A stretch of DNA of 64,000 bases, taken from positions 1 to 64,000 of the forward strand of contig JAPYMA010000526.1 in the NCBI GenBank assembly GCA_035041965.1, read 5' to 3'. This DNA is from Anisakis pegreffii (Eukaryota > Nematoda > Chromadorea > Rhabditida > Anisakidae). The translations under genes and the position numbers were made by a program. Under the pieces are notes generated by a model. The model ran no database searches, had not been told where the DNA came from, and was given only the letters and a program-made list of their open reading frames with translations. Below, in pieces: positions 11,515 to 25,070 of the stretch (positions are counted from its first letter, which is position 1; each line of letters starts with the position of its first letter).

Positions 11515-13669
11515 GATCTTTACCATAAAGCAATTTTGCATTGAAATCATTCTGTGATTACTGCTATTGTATTACATAATCTTCGATCTACAATTTATTT
11601 TGCATTTCTTTCGAATTGAAATCTGTTCGCATTTATTTGTACAGTCAATTGTCTCGAAACCTTGAAGTGACAGAAACTTGAAAGGGAAAGAGGACCAAAA
11701 GTATAGATTTGCGCTGTTTTAGGAACGCGCAGGACTCGCCGGTGAGAAAGTTTCTATCCTTTCAAGCATTCAAAATAAGTATCTTGTCTTCTGAATGAGG
11801 ATCTGTCTAGTATTGTCTAAGAAATGAAAATCGTTCTTTCTATGCCTTTAAAGTTCGAGCTTGCATCTTGTTCTCTCATTGACGAGTATTGACGTTGAAA
11901 AGATATTCGCTGAAGACAGCTTCAGATTGAATAAAATTTAGAAAAGAAGATAGAGTCAATGAGAAATTTTTCATAGAAGGAAGTGTTATTCTTGTAAATT
12001 GTGGAGTGTAAGAAATTTTGTTGGTTTTACGAATATATTGCAGAAATTGAACTGAGGATTGCGTGAGTTATTTGTGAGTTAGTAAATGTTTGGCTTAGAG
12101 GATCAAAATACTTCCTATAGAATCACATTCTACATAGCCTATTCGATTGCGATTCCATGAGTGTTGCCATGATTATTTTTATTAATGTATGCTAATCGTT
12201 ATTATTGCATTATCGAATGATTATTATTATTTTAATCATTATGTTTAAATCTCATTCTAATTGTAAGATGCTTTTGATTTGAATCGTGCCTGGTTGCATT
12301 ATATCGCTTTGAAGTGTTCTATTTACAGATGAATCTATCTGTGGTTAATTTTGAGCTGTATTCTTTCTGAGATCGGTGATGAAGTGATTCTTTGTGATTT
12401 GTAGATGTGCAGTTAGCTTTTTAGAGTCTAATTATTAGAGCGATTAAAGATCTGTTGTTGATTTATTCATACTTATTGTAATCATGCTTAATTGTTTGCG
12501 TTTGGGAATGATGTACTGTTATAATTATCATTATTACTATTGTCATGGGTATTGGTACACCACTTGGCTTCGAGCAAGACTTTCTTACGTAAACGGGAAC
12601 GAAAGTTTTGTTCGAAACCGAATGGTGTACCAGTATTATTGATGTTGTGAGACTGAGCCAGGCTATGATTTGGCTTGTATCTATTATCTAATTAATTGTT
12701 ATCATTATTATCATTGCGAAATCAGTTGTTCTAAGTGATTTTTGTTTTTGATTATTGAGTTAGTAACAAATCTGGTAATCAAGAAATGCTACCTGTTTTC
12801 GCGCACTGTCAGCTACTCATCGAAATCTGGTGTTCTCAGGCTTATTGCTGGAAATTATTTTATATGTTTTTCGTTGAAGTTTGGTAAATGTAACATCTGC
12901 TTTGAATCATGAATTCGTTCATATTCAGTTGAATTTGCTCGCTTGTACTGATATAGTTTATAAGAATTTGTTTGGGTGATTATTTAACCTCTTTTATCAT
13001 GAATTGTCTTATGAATGTATTGACTCAAATATGACATCTTTTAAAGTTATATTATGTTGAAATATAATCATGGAAATTCTCAAATGTTATATTTTATACG
13101 CTAACACCTTGTGATACGGGCAATTTATTAGGTCAGTCTAATGGTAATGATGATCTTCATTATTGTTATCGCTGCAGCTGTTAACTAATATTGTTGAGTA
13201 TTGATTTGAATATCGTACTGCTTATCATCCATTTTGTTTGCTGAATTGATCAACTGTGTAAATATCAGCTCAAATTCAACAGACGATTTCCTTGTTTTCA
13301 ACTGAATTGGCATTAAATAACGCCAATTTGATCGAATGATCAATTGTTTTTCATTTCATTTCCCAATTTTTGGAGAATATTCCAGTTCGAGACTCATTAA
13401 GAATTTGAATTGTGAAACGTTACAAAAATCCATCAGTTTGAAATTGTAATGAAAAGTTGAATATTATCTAGTAATAAGTTGTCAGATGATTTTGCGAGAA
13501 GGATTAGAGAGACTTTATTGTCAAATTTAACATTTGTTCTTAGAGATCAGACGACTGTCGTTATGCGCTGTATTGTTTGAAATCTTTTCCGAAATCATTG
13601 GTGAATGATTTTCACCAAATTTTCAGTGTCTCTCTATCATCATACAAACTTCAATCGAGCATTATCACC
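11515..13669. other. Intergenic AT-rich spacer
   Basis: No gene seen. The stretch carries ATT/TAT low-complexity patches (about 12170-12250 and 12500-12540) and the hairpin element at 12549-12635. A TTTTCAG site at 13620-13626, 44 bases before the chromodomain ATG, could be the acceptor of a leader exon or a trans-splice site. Confidence 0.5.
12549..12635. mobile_element. Short inverted-repeat element (GGTACACCA ends)
   Basis: The left arm ATTGGTACACCACTTGG-CTTCGAGCAAGACTTTC pairs with the reverse complement of the right arm (ACTGGTACACCATTCGG-TTTCGAACAAAACTTTC), giving arms of about 35 bp around a short loop. The ends resemble the larger element at 38222-38398, so this may be a deleted member of the same family. 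Confidence 0.7.
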
Positions 13670-15004
13670 ATGCGTAACAACACAGCAGTAAGCCATTGGC
13701 GTAGTCGTAATAAATCGAATCAAAAGCACAAACAAAATGGATCATTATCTGTGGCTGAAGTAGCCAGCGGTAATGACGAAGAATTTGAAGCAGAACAAAT
13801 AATGGATAAGCGCGTTTCGATCTCGGGTCGTCAAGTGCACTACTTGGTCAAGTGGAAAGGATATCCGCTGGATGAGAGCACCTGGGAGCCTCCGGCAAAT
13901 CTGGTCAACTGCAAAGAGCTGATACGGGAATACGAACGTGCACATGCACACGAAGCGCATTCTCACCGTCCAGTCACTCCGTTGTCGGCGAGTCAACGAA
14001 AGCGCAATCGGCGATCGACGGCAAAAACGACCGGCATCGGCGGGTCCAGACGAGACGGCGGTTCGGCTTCGGGCGCAGGCACTGGCACCGATACGGACAC
14101 TTCCACAGAGCCACCACCAGCCAAACGAGCCGCTTCGGAAAAGTTGACCAGCGAGCGCGATTCTAAACGCGAGAAAAAACTTGAATCTGAGGCAGAAAAG
14201 TTTCCGGAAGTAATCGGAACTGGACAAGGGCAAGGTTCAGAGAATAACCCGGATAAATCAGCAGAAGAGAAGCTGCCGGAACCCGAGACAACGACAGAAG
14301 AAGAGAGATCATCGAAGCTTCAGAGTCCATCGAATGTTGTCTGTTCGAACGGTGGTGTTGAAGAAGAAGAGGAGGAGGAAAAAGAGGTTTTATCGTCAGA
14401 CCACAATAAGGTTGATACTTGTGACCAGAAAGACGATATGATCAAAACTGACACTGAACCCGATCAGAGAGCAATGTCTGAATTACGTATCCCAGTGAAT
14501 AGCAGTGAGAATATTTCAATGGAAAATGATGAATCTGAGAAATCTGAAAATGACGATCGTAATCTGAATACTGCTGAGAATAGTGATGGTGGCAAAGGTG
14601 AAGCTGATGGTGTTTGTTGTGACATTGACAATAATAATAATGCTAACAACAATATCACTAACAACGACAATATTAGTGATGGCAGCAAACCAGTATCGAA
14701 TGATCAAGAGAGACTGCCACAAGTTCAAACCTCAGTCGCGCCCCAGCACTCAGAGGAACCGGAGGATGTCTCTGGTGAATGTGAATCGAAAATAATGGAA
14801 GTAGCAGAAAACGGTTCGGCTGAAACGCAAGCAGAGCAACTGGAGAGCGAGCGATCCGAAGAACAGACAAAGAATCCATCAAATACATCAGAAGAAGAGC
14901 GTTTAGCAGGCGTTTCCAAAATCCTTCGAATCACTGAAATGAAACAAGAGAATAGCAATGAAAGCGAGAAAAATGATGCAGTTGCGTATGATGTTGAATT
15001 GTGA
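13670..15004 (+). CDS. Chromodomain protein with long acidic tail
   Basis: A 444-residue open frame from ATG 13670, with good context ATCACCATG, to TGA 15002-15004. A single chromodomain occupies roughly residues 38-95: EFEAEQIMDKRV, then YLVKWKGY, DESTWEPPANL and CKELIREYE. These supply the aromatic cage (F, W, Y) expected to bind a methylated histone lysine. After it come a basic S/R/K stretch, then about 300 residues of low complexity rich in E, S, N and D, including a run of seven glutamates. No chromoshadow domain is seen, so it is not a typical HP1. The layout resembles nematode CEC-type chromodomain proteins. The stop lies inside GTGAGT, a strong splice donor, so an alternative spliced end is possible. 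It probably acts in chromatin. Confidence 0.85.
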   Translation: MRNNTAVSHWRSRNKSNQKHKQNGSLSVAEVASGNDEEFEAEQIMDKRVSISGRQVHYLVKWKGYPLDESTWEPPANLVNCKELIREYERAHAHEAHSHRPVTPLSASQRKRNRRSTAKTTGIGGSRRDGGSASGAGTGTDTDTSTEPPPAKRAASEKLTSERDSKREKKLESEAEKFPEVIGTGQGQGSENNPDKSAEEKLPEPETTTEEERSSKLQSPSNVVCSNGGVEEEEEEEKEVLSSDHNKVDTCDQKDDMIKTDTEPDQRAMSELRIPVNSSENISMENDESEKSENDDRNLNTAENSDGGKGEADGVCCDIDNNNNANNNITNNDNISDGSKPVSNDQERLPQVQTSVAPQHSEEPEDVSGECESKIMEVAENGSAETQAEQLESERSEEQTKNPSNTSEEERLAGVSKILRITEMKQENSNESEKNDAVAYDVEL

Positions 15005-18000
15005 GTTTTTTTTTGTGGGGATTTTGATTCATTTAGGATGTTTCGTGGAGTGCGATTTTTACGATGAATTCTTTTGGGAGGTTTTGAATACAGGAGTGAA
15101 TCAGTTTAAGTTTTGCGAGTGCAATTTTTTACAAGAACTTTTTTAATGGTTTTTATGATGCAGTATTTGTTGTTTTTATAATAGATATGTGGGGAGCTAA
15201 GCATTGACTTAATCTGAATATTGCTGAGAAATCAACTGAAAATGTGGAGGATTCTGAAATGCAATGAGGCGAGCGAATAAATTGAACTAATAAGAGGAAT
15301 AAAAAAAGAATGTCACTTTTTTAATACGATTGACCAAAGAACAGTGTCGTGTGAGCTGGTGAGTGGATGAAATTATTGAGTGTAAACACAATACTTATGA
15401 TGGTTTAGGCATTTCTCAATGAAAGATTCTCAAATTCTGTTTAGTTGAAGTCAAAGTAATGGAAATGTTTCGAATTCGAATCCATTTCTGGAAATGTTTC
15501 GTAGTTGTATCTCTCAAAAACCAATCAAATTGTAGTGTTCGAATTGCTCAATGATAGAAATTTTTCAGCGAAAATGGCTCGTGTGAATGTTTGAGTTGGA
15601 GCGCAGTACACACGTATCTGAAAGATCATTTGATTGAATTCTATGAACGTCAGTTGAAGATTCGACAATGAAATCGGTGAATTTGATGATTGCAGTAAAC
15701 GGAAAGTATTTTCCACTCACATATATCTCATGAACATTATTGATTTATTTCTCATGTCCCTAAACAACCTCTTTTCATTGCAGTTGGAGTCGTTGTAATT
15801 GCTGGTTTTTTGTGTTTCTTGAATATTTATTCTTTGGCATCGTGGAATTTTTTATTTTGTCAGATTTATTTATTCTCTTTCTTTGGACGTTTTTTTCGTA
15901 ATTTATTCTTTTTTCGCTTTCTTTTTGGATGTGCACAGGGCGAGCCTGTAGATTACGGAAAATTTCAACGATTTCTGAGGGAGTAGTCCATCCGTCTGGA
16001 TGGTTACCATTTTCTCATAACTGTGTCGGATTAGTTATACTGTTTTCATTAGCTAATGAGTGACATCGTTGGGGAAAATGATTTTCTAGTGTCATGGGCA
16101 TAGGCAGAATTTCCAGTTTTATGGAAATTTGTGCAGATTTTGTTAAATTTTTACTTTCATTTTTCTTCTCACTTCCATGATTGGTTCATTTTTTTGTAAA
16201 TATAATATAGTGTGTGGAATTGTTTCAATTATGGAGCGTATGCCATGTGCACTTGACTTGTTCGGTTGCACACATTTGATAGTGGGATTTGGTTTTATTT
16301 TGCAGAGATGAATTTTGGTGCGACGATTCATTCTGTCTGCCGTCTTGTTTCATTGTTTACGTGATTACTATTGTTGTAAGATTTTTATCGGTATTATTAT
16401 ATTTGTTATTATCATTTTTATTGTTGTGTTTATTATTGGAGTATTGCTACGTCTGCTGTAGTAGTTATGGTCAGTTTTTGTATGGGTGTAATGATAGCGA
16501 AACGTAATGATAACGTTTGGAATTTATTTTGCTCATTGCAAGCTTCACTTCCAAATGGATCAATTTTCAAATTGTTCGTTTGGAATGCAATGTAAAAACA
16601 TTTTGCCCAAAGCCAGTTTTTGGTAAATTTGGAGAAAGTAAATGTTTTTGGAGTTGAAACTGACGTCCGTTTGGAATTTCAACAGAAATTTATAGCAACT
16701 TATTGTGTTTGTTTCATTTTACAGTGAATTCAAAAGATGTTTAGTCTTCTGATTGCTTTCAGTAATCGGAGAGTTACTGTTTTTTGTTGTATTTTGAATC
16801 ATTCCGTGTGCTACTCGAATTTGATTCTTTATCTGAATTGGTGTTTTTATGATATCGATTCACCTGATGTTTTTGTGCTCGTTTAAGTGCAGAAAAAGAA
16901 ATATTATACGAGATACTCGCACTGTGCGTAATATGTGTGCTCTGAGTTATTGCTTTCCATTCATCACATCATTTGTTTGCGCAAAGTTTCAGTTTCGAAT
17001 AAATAATTACAATTAGAATTATTAATTTCAATTAGAAGTGAAGAAAAATCTTTAATATTTCTCATATAGTCCGAACTCAGTGATCGTTTGAGAGCAATAT
17101 CTCGGAAATTGGAAATTTTAATTGATACACATGTTTGTTAATGGTTGGTGTTCATTCAATAAAAGTTTTCGTTTGTGATTCTGCACATTTCAATTTTCGT
17201 TTGAACTCATTTGAGGTTACGAAGGAATATTTTGGGCGAGTAATATCCCTTCAGATTCTGATCTCTGTTGTGCTAGATCTGTTAATTTGTTAGAAAACGA
17301 GGACTGTTTTCTGGATAGTCCAAATCGATTCGAGAGCTACACTTGCACATTGTCCAACAATATCTATGCAGATGTTCAATGATAATATGAAGTAAAGATA
17401 TCTGTTTTAAGAATATAACTATTTCAGTTGTCTGATAAGGAGTGAATGCAAGGAATCAAATCCATGACATAAATTTATTTCAGTCCACTGAATTATTTAT
17501 ACTGCACCTTTGAAATTCTAATTCTCAACGAAATGTACAATAATAAAAACAATGAAAAATTTAGAAAGCGAGTGTACTATCGTTTAATTTGTTGAAAATT
17601 GAGGAATATAGGAAATATTCGAAGAGTGCTCGGAATTGGAACAGAATTACAACAAGATTCACAATTCAGTTGTTATATCATCAAATACCAAACAATATCA
17701 CATAATACAACACATTTGTTCAAGTTCATCTCGAAAACAGGTATCCTTTTCGAAATCATTTGAAATGTTTAACGAGATGAGAGTCTTTTAACCTGTGCCG
17801 GGAGAATGAGGCAATTCAGAGAGTCTTTTCGCGATATAACGTGAACAAATGAATGAATGAGCGTTTCGTAACGAAGACGAAGTTTATCGTTAAATAGAAA
17901 GAATTATTCCTTCAATCAATCAGAGTAGATTCGCCCACGGTGGTATTATGGGTTGTGGATTTTGCAAATAACTCATTACGACTGCTGACACTGATAACCT

Positions 18001-20069
18001 GAAGGTAGATTCTCATTTAGAACACTGAATGGGCACATTCTGTACGATAGAGAGCCGAAAATTTTCGCGTAATTACAGTTGACTGGAGGATTGCTGAGCT
18101 TTACAAAGTGTATTTCAGTATCTTTGATTATACATTTGATCGTCGAAGTTTGAGATTATTATTAGTTTCATCTTTGTGACTATTATGATTGCTTTCATTG
18201 AATTCTAACGATGAGTGTTCAATTTCTTTTCCATCCTTGTTCCGTCAGAACTGACAGTGAGAAGGTTTTGCTATTGAAACCAAAATTTTCGACCCAATGA
18301 GAATTTTTCAAGAGAGTGTAAACTGGTAAAGTGAGAAATCCGCGATAGAACTCACATGAAACTGCTCACGATCTGTTTCGCATCATCGCTGGAACGTGTG
18401 TTCGCAAAACTGACACAAGAACAGAACAGTGCAACCCATGCACACCATTTCATCTGGAATTACTCATTCGTTTCAGATAGATTTTACAACTCGAAATACT
18501 TTTCTCTTTTCTGCTCAGTCAGCACTTGAAGAACATCAATCTTGCTAAATTGAGCGAATAACATCAGTTTTTGGATAAGACTATCATGATGAAATTTGGA
18601 CGATAGTTAGTAAAAGGAATGAACATTTGAAAAAATAAACAATTTGCGAACCCTCATCATAAGGCCGCACATACTGAAAATCATCCCGAGTACATTCATA
18701 TACTCTGGAACGGGATCATCTGATAGGGCAGCTGACGACTGTGGATCTATAGGTTTATACCTGGAATTATTTGGTAAATTGAAATGACGATAATGAATTA
18801 TAAGGAATTAGCAATGGTAAAGGTAATGAAATTGGATGTTGATGACAGAAATGAATTACAAAAACTATTACATATTTAGTGTAGAAATTAAATCTAAAGA
18901 GTAATGAAGATTCGTTTGGTGGAAATGTTCTTGAGGACAAACCTTACAACTTTATTTGGCCTTCTCACGTCACCGTTTTGCATTTTTCAAAAATTTTCTG
19001 AATAATTCTCGTTTCCTTTCCCTTAAATTTTATCTTTTACGCTCCAAATCTGGAAACAACAACATACACCATCAGAACAGAACGTGAAATATCATTAGTA
19101 CTTTCTTAAATAATTGCTAGAGATGATGAATGAAATCAGATTAAAATTTGGATAGAGTAGAGAAATACGAAAAACACCGATGCTCTTGGTCGATATTATA
19201 AGAAACCACGAGAAGTACCATGAAAAAATTACGAACGGATTCAAATTTCCCTTGGAACCTCATATATTTAAACAGAATCTATGAATGTCTTAGTTATTAT
19301 CACAAATGGATCAGGTGTACGAGATAAAAACAAAATCTCTAATGAAGTTCGCAAAGCAAAGTTTTACGAAACGACGAAGTATGTCTAATACGAACTTTTC
19401 CAGAAGCTGAAAGTGAAAAAATAGTAAAACTTGAAATATTTCTCATGATTTCAATAGAACCGATACCCTTCATCATAAGTTTCTTTCGTTATCCATCATA
19501 GAACAGTGTTTGATCTTAACATTGATCTTAACGAACTATTCGGTGGTGTTTGCTGAGTGAGGTAGCTATATATTAAGTGAATATACTTCTGGTTCAATTA
19601 TGGTATTCAACTGAACAATAATTGCTCAATGGAACTATAATTCGTGTTAATAATGCTAGAACTACCCATCGTAACAAGGATATCACATAAATTGATCAAG
19701 ATCAAACTGAAAATCCAATGAATTCATTGAACTCTCTTTGAGGATATGGCTTAAGTTGAATCAATCAACACTATATCATTTTGCTAAGCATCAGTTCATT
19801 TCCTGAATTTAGTGTATTAACAGTTAAAAACTGGTCACTAGAAAGTGATTATCCATATTTAGACCAATTGAAATGAAGCAAAAAATCTTAAGTAATAACT
19901 GGCACAAGTTTTTACTGAATATAAATGGTAATGAATTCAGTTGAGTTCGATGTGTCACATTTGATATAAAATGAGAACTATAGAGATGGCATCTATGAGT
20001 GGCATTCACGCTGAATTCTTCAACAGCAAGATCAGTTGTATAGGTGATAATATAATGAGGCAAAATGAG
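15005..20069. other. Gene-poor intergenic stretch
   Basis: Five kilobases of AT-rich sequence with no frame I can support. The AG site at 15929-15939 (TGTGCACAG) followed by a short open stretch could serve as an alternative last exon of the chromodomain gene. Frames near 16143-16507 are short and show no family. Confidence 0.45.
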
Positions 20070-20163
20070 GCTTAATTGAGGCAAAAACAGTGTGCACGGA
20101 AACGCGAGCATTGTGGCCAGCAACGTTACTAGCGTTTAATAGCCTGGCCAATCCAGGTAATAT
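20070..20163 (-). repeat. ~290-bp dispersed repeat family, partial copy
   Basis: Reverse-orientation copy. It reads AACGCGAGCATTGTGGCCAG, then CAACGTT and AGCCTGGCCAATCCAGGTAA on the plus strand, the complement of the left end of the copies at 37490 and 50629. It lies about 65 bp upstream of the RUS1-family start codon. Confidence 0.75.
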
Positions 20164-20227
20164 AGGTGATAATATAAGTGATAAAAACTTTCAACAATAC
20201 AATTATAGGTGATAAGAAGTTGACGAG

Positions 20228-22701
20228 ATGAGTGAGAAATTCATTGAAGAATATGCAAGTGAACCTCAGAGCAGTATAACGTTGGATGAGGACAAACACG
20301 TCAGAGCAACACCAGCAGCTTATCATCCGAAACGACGATGGATATCGTCACTGTTAAGAGCAACTTTTTGGCGATCCTTGTTCATTGAGATATTCTTACC
20401 GCGAGGCTATCCGCACTCTGTTTCGTCCGATTATATTGATTATCAAATCTGGGATACCGTACAAGCGTTCGCTAGCTCGATGACTTCAGCACTGGCCACC
20501 GAGGCAGTACTTCGAGGAGCTGGAGTTGGAGATCAGGTCAATGAAAAGTGAAATAACTCAAGAAACATTTCATTGTACAATTAAGCCTTTTCATTCGATT
20601 TTCTGCACATTCAGAGTAATCGAAGAGTGAGAGGCCTGATATGATGTGAGGGGAGATGGGATAGGGGGGGAGGGTGGTGCAAGAATAATAAGGACTTTCC
20701 TTTCTAATGGAGAAACCAAAGTCTTTTCCAATGAAGAAAAAGCAACAGTATTGACGAATCACATTGAATTCTGTGTGATTCGATCTTGTATTTTGTTAAC
20801 TAGCTTGTGAAATCATAGCAACTGGTAGGCAGACTTAATACCTAGGTGATCTGGATTCAGGTATTAGGTAATCTAATAGTAAGTAAGTAAGTATTCAGGT
20901 ATTAATTTATTAAGTAATAAATCTACAGACTTAATAAGTTTAGGAAAAACTTTTTAATGTTAGTAAAGATAAGAGTCATAACACTTGTAGCAGTTCCAAC
21001 AGCAAGCATGGCCAATTCAAAAGTAACGCGTAGCATTTACAGTGTTAACAACGATAGAATTACTGCTGAGCATGGCACTTTTTAATACTGTTATTAATAC
21101 TAACGCCAACGATATTTTGATTCATTCAGTCAGCTGTCAGAGCTCATCATGAACATAAAAATGCCACTCATTATGTTCTAAGTTACCAAGGTATCATATA
21201 AATCAGTACTTTCTTCAGACTCCAAAATCCTTGTTCCCACACAGTTAACAGCGCTTCTGAAGGAAATCATATGTACAACTCTGGAATGCTTATCCTTAAA
21301 TATTTTGAATATTGAGTGATCACCAACATCATTTTGTCTAATTGTAATACTGATGGATGTGTAAACGTGAATGATTTTTGTTTTTAGAATGCATCAGCAT
21401 TAGCTGCAACGATAACATGGTTACTTCGCGATGGCTTAGGTATGATCTCGAGGATTCTGTTCGCATGGTCACAGAGTGCTCAGCTGGATGCTGACTGCAA
21501 ACGATGGCGTTTAGTGGCGGATATGCTGAACGATTTGGCATTCTCGATTGAACTTATGGCAGCGATCTTTCCGAATTACTTCACTCTGTTGGTTTGCTTC
21601 TCGTCTCTGGCCAGATCAATTGTGGCCGTGGCCGGAGGTGCTACACGAACAACTGTCGTGCAACATCAGGTGAGACTTCAGTTCTGAGGTTATATTCTCT
21701 TGGATAATCCTGGATAATGCCTTTATCTTCACGAGTTCATGATATCTGCATTCATGAATTCACGGTTTTGGGGTGGTTATCAATGATGGAACTAGAAAAC
21801 AAACAAATTATCTTATTCCACTGAAAATTCATCTTAAGAGATATTGGTTTTCTGGTGTTGATCATGAAAATTGGCTTTTTGCAGGCTCGCGCAAACAATG
21901 TCGCTGACGTTTCGGCGAAAGATGGATCTCAAGAGACACTCGTTAACGTGACAGCTCTCGTTTGTAGTCTAATCTTTTTGCCTTTAGTCAGTGGACATAC
22001 ACTTTTGGTGTGGATATTCTATACGATATTCACGGCCATACATCTCTTTGCGAATTATCGAGCCGTTAAATCGCTGCATTTCGATACGATCAATCAAAAA
22101 CTGCTCAACCAACTGACAAGGTATCGTGAACTCGTTGAATATCGTTGTGCTTTTCATCAGAATAGTAAATGTCCATCGATATTAAGGTTGTTTTCAGGAA
22201 ATTTATTGCCACTGGTGATGTGTGCTCAGTGGAAGAAGGCAACAACAGTGAAACATTACTGTTTGGATGCTCAAAACGATATTACGGATGTCGTTTGTTG
22301 AAAATATTTGAGTTAAAACCAGTTTTAAAGCGACAGTCATTTATGTTGAGCACGGATAGAAACAACGACATTGCCTTTATTGCTATGGCCAATGGAGCGA
22401 AACATGAGGATCAACTGAAGGCTGCGTTTTGCGCGGAATACGTTATTATCAGTGGAAGGTTAGTGGTGTATTTGTCATAGTAATATAGAAATAATGATAA
22501 CATTCATAAGCAGTTATATCAGTTCATGAATTATGATGATAGTGATAATTTTTTGGTATGTCCAGCAGTGATTATGTTTTTTGAAGAGTGCCATCCACTG
22601 AAGAGGAGCAGGCGTTCATGGATTGCTTGAAGTCGAAAGGTTGGAAGACCAGTCAGCATCGTCTGGCTTTCGATCAATGGACGTTTACCTCAAAACAATG
22701 A
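20228..22701 (+). CDS. RUS1 / DUF647 family membrane protein
   Basis: Homologue of the ROOT UV-B SENSITIVE (RUS1, human C16orf58) family, a conserved membrane protein of uncertain biochemical role. Five exons, 20228-20536, 21388-21669, 21885-22120, 22198-22458 and 22587-22701, join in phase to 400 residues. Recognisable blocks are FLPRGYPHSVSSDYIDYQIWD, VQAFASS, WLLRDGLGMISRILFAW, WRLVADMLNDLAF, VAGGATRT, then AxxNNVADVSAKDGSQETLVN with hydrophobic segments around it, and HLFANYRAVKSL; the C-terminal third is less conserved but keeps GWKTSQHRLAFDQW. The ATG at 20228 follows in-frame sequence with no family match. The final exon uses the unusual acceptor TTTTGAAG. Family assignment is firm; function is not known. 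Confidence 0.92.
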
Positions 22702-24487
22702 GAAGGATCACTTTTTCATCAGTATTCTTACCATCATCACTATTATAGGTTTTAGTCACTATCGTTATCATTATGAGAGCAATTGTTACGCCTGATTTAT
22801 AATACAGATGAAGTTGTTCCTTCTATGGAATACCTGCTTATTGTTATCGAATTTTGGGTTTCATTCACTATTCGTCGTTAACGAAAACATCCACCGGATT
22901 TTCGACGGTCGTATTCATTTTAAAAGAATTAAAATTCCACTTCTCGTGCACACATAGTTATAATTTCTTTCATGTGGCCGTTATTTTAGACTCTGAATTC
23001 ATGATATCATTTGTGGGTATAGAAGTTCGTTTTCTTGGTTTTTTGTGGTGGTAGAACTCTAAACTGTTAACATTCGACTGTATATTACTATTGCATTGAA
23101 ACGGAAGGAGTAGGAAATAAAAAACAGATCGTTGAAACGATTGTGTGATATAATCGTATGATATAATTGATATGATATGATATAATTGTGTGATAAAATC
23201 TTACGGGATGCTGTAAAATAAGCAATTGGAATGTTTGAACAGTTGAAAAGCTCGATTGGCAGCATTTGCGAATAGCCGAATATTTTGGTATATATGCACT
23301 TGACGAAAGCTGTTATGGTTGGATATTGGAAAGAAACTGCTTACGTGAAAACATACCCTTAGAAATGCGGGTGGATCTCTTGTTAAATGAAAGTTTCGTT
23401 CATGAAATACCCGCTTCCTGATGAATAAGAACCTCTCCGATTGGATCAGCATTGAACTAAACCGTTAAACTTGAGCATATAAATGGCCTAAGAGGTTGCC
23501 AGTCGTCTGAGCAAGATGTGATATTGACAAGGTGCGCTGTTTTGGTGGTGCTTCGGGGTAGCGAATACACAAAAACAATCGAATTTTTTATGGCTAATAA
23601 CTATCTTCTTTCACAACTGAATCAGAATACGTTACATTCAATCAGTGAACGTCATAAAATAACAGAATATAACAAATGCAACAGATATCATCGCAGAATC
23701 TAACATAAAACATCATAAAATGTATCGAAAGCATCCAGAACATCACACTATCAAGGCATCAATCACCACTTCATTTAAAAAATGTTCTCAAGAAAATATA
23801 TCACATGAATATTCCATCTCAGGACGTTTCAGTGTATTTCGTGGACTGATATCATACCAATCCATCTTGGAAAATAGTGATGTAATTGGGATCTCGTATC
23901 TGAATTCGTCAGCGGTTTATGGCTTGTCTTCGGATCCGCCGAATTTGTACCAGGTGCAGTGACTTTAGCCCTAAAAAACACCATTTCATGTTATTTACTT
24001 CGAAAATAGCTACCCGAATACATAGATGCACCGAAGGAATATTTCAAGACACGTTCTTAGATTTGTTCAGAATTACCATGCAAGAGGTGAGAATGAGGTA
24101 AGAAATTATAGATTAGAGATGAGACAGTTCTTTATTGACTTAAAAAGTTCAAACATCTGAAACAATGTCAGCCAAATAAAAATGGTAAAGTGTAATGTTC
24201 ACCTTGAAAAAAAAGACAGTGGAACAAGAAAATTATAGGTACATTTCGAGGAACATTCTCGAAGTGATAAACTGATGGATAAGATGGATATGAGTAACGA
24301 AAAGCAACGAGAAATTGACGAGTCAGATAATAAAAGTATTCTGAAAAGCTAAAACTTTTAGCTAGTAGGTACGTTAAGCTTCGAGACGGTACGAGTATGG
24401 TAGGCTTGAATTTAGTGCAGTGGTATAGCGCAAATTTATACTTACATACCTTAATGGTAGAAGATTTATGCATTCATTCGCACCGGT
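22702..24487. other. Intergenic, no gene seen
   Basis: AT-rich sequence with several 60-100 codon frames on both strands, none recognisable and none bordered by convincing splice sites. A run of GATATAAT-like repeats is seen near 23140-23200. Confidence 0.45.
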
Positions 24488-24690
24488 ACGGCTAGCGGAT
24501 TAGTGGACTAAATCCGCTAATCCACTAACGTTTGCGAAAAACTAGCTCGCTAAACCGCTAACCAACGGCAATAAATCCGCTAACGCTAAAAATTCCGCTG
24601 ACTGAACACGTTAGCGCGCTAATCGCTAACGCTAATCCGCTGATTCGCTTGTAGCGGATTAGCGAATTGGCGCACTAATGCCCATCTCTA
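24488..24690. mobile_element. CGCTAA-box cluster, hAT-like element remnant
   Basis: About ten copies of CGCTAA or its complement TTAGCG fall in 200 bp, mostly as CCGCTAATCCGCT or GCGGATTAGCG, in both orientations. The right end reads GCACTAATGCCCATCTCTA, whose complement begins TAGAGATGGGCA, similar to ends seen in hAT elements. No coding frame. Probably a non-autonomous element built from subterminal repeats. Confidence 0.55.
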
Positions 24691-24865
24691 AACGGGTCGA
24701 CGTTCACGTCGGAAGCTGAACGAGAGTGCAACAGTTTCAAAGCATGGGTTCAGTGATGAACCAACATTCGCATAAGTTGAACTGCATTTGTAGAATCGTT
24801 CGAATCGATCATCAACAGGTAAAATAGATTTTGTTACCACTATCAGCAAATGAAGTGATTTGTAT

Positions 24866-25070
24866 TGTAACCAAATCAAGCACCTCATTCTCAAAACATA
24901 AAAATCTAAATCTCAAAAATTTGAAATATAACCCAAACAAATTGCTTAATATCTTTAATTCAAATCTTACAGGCAAAAGATTCCCATGAGCGATGGCTGA
25001 ACGACAACAAAATGTTATGGGAAACTATATTCGATGAATTCAGACGCAAGTAGAGACGCAAGTACTTAAG
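24866..25070 (+). repeat. 5' LTR (truncated) of a retroelement
   Basis: This begins TGTAACCAAATCAAGCAC and matches 28476-28683 almost base for base through the GGCAAAAGATTCCCATGAGC and CAAAATGTTATG segments up to TTAAGG. Past that point the two copies diverge: here the sequence becomes telomere-like TTAGGC repeats, whereas the right copy continues with about 320 bp of further LTR-like sequence. The LTR is therefore truncated or rearranged. Confidence 0.75.

Noticed and set aside
13745..14233. 162-codon minus-strand frame
   Set aside because: Antisense shadow of the chromodomain coding sequence.
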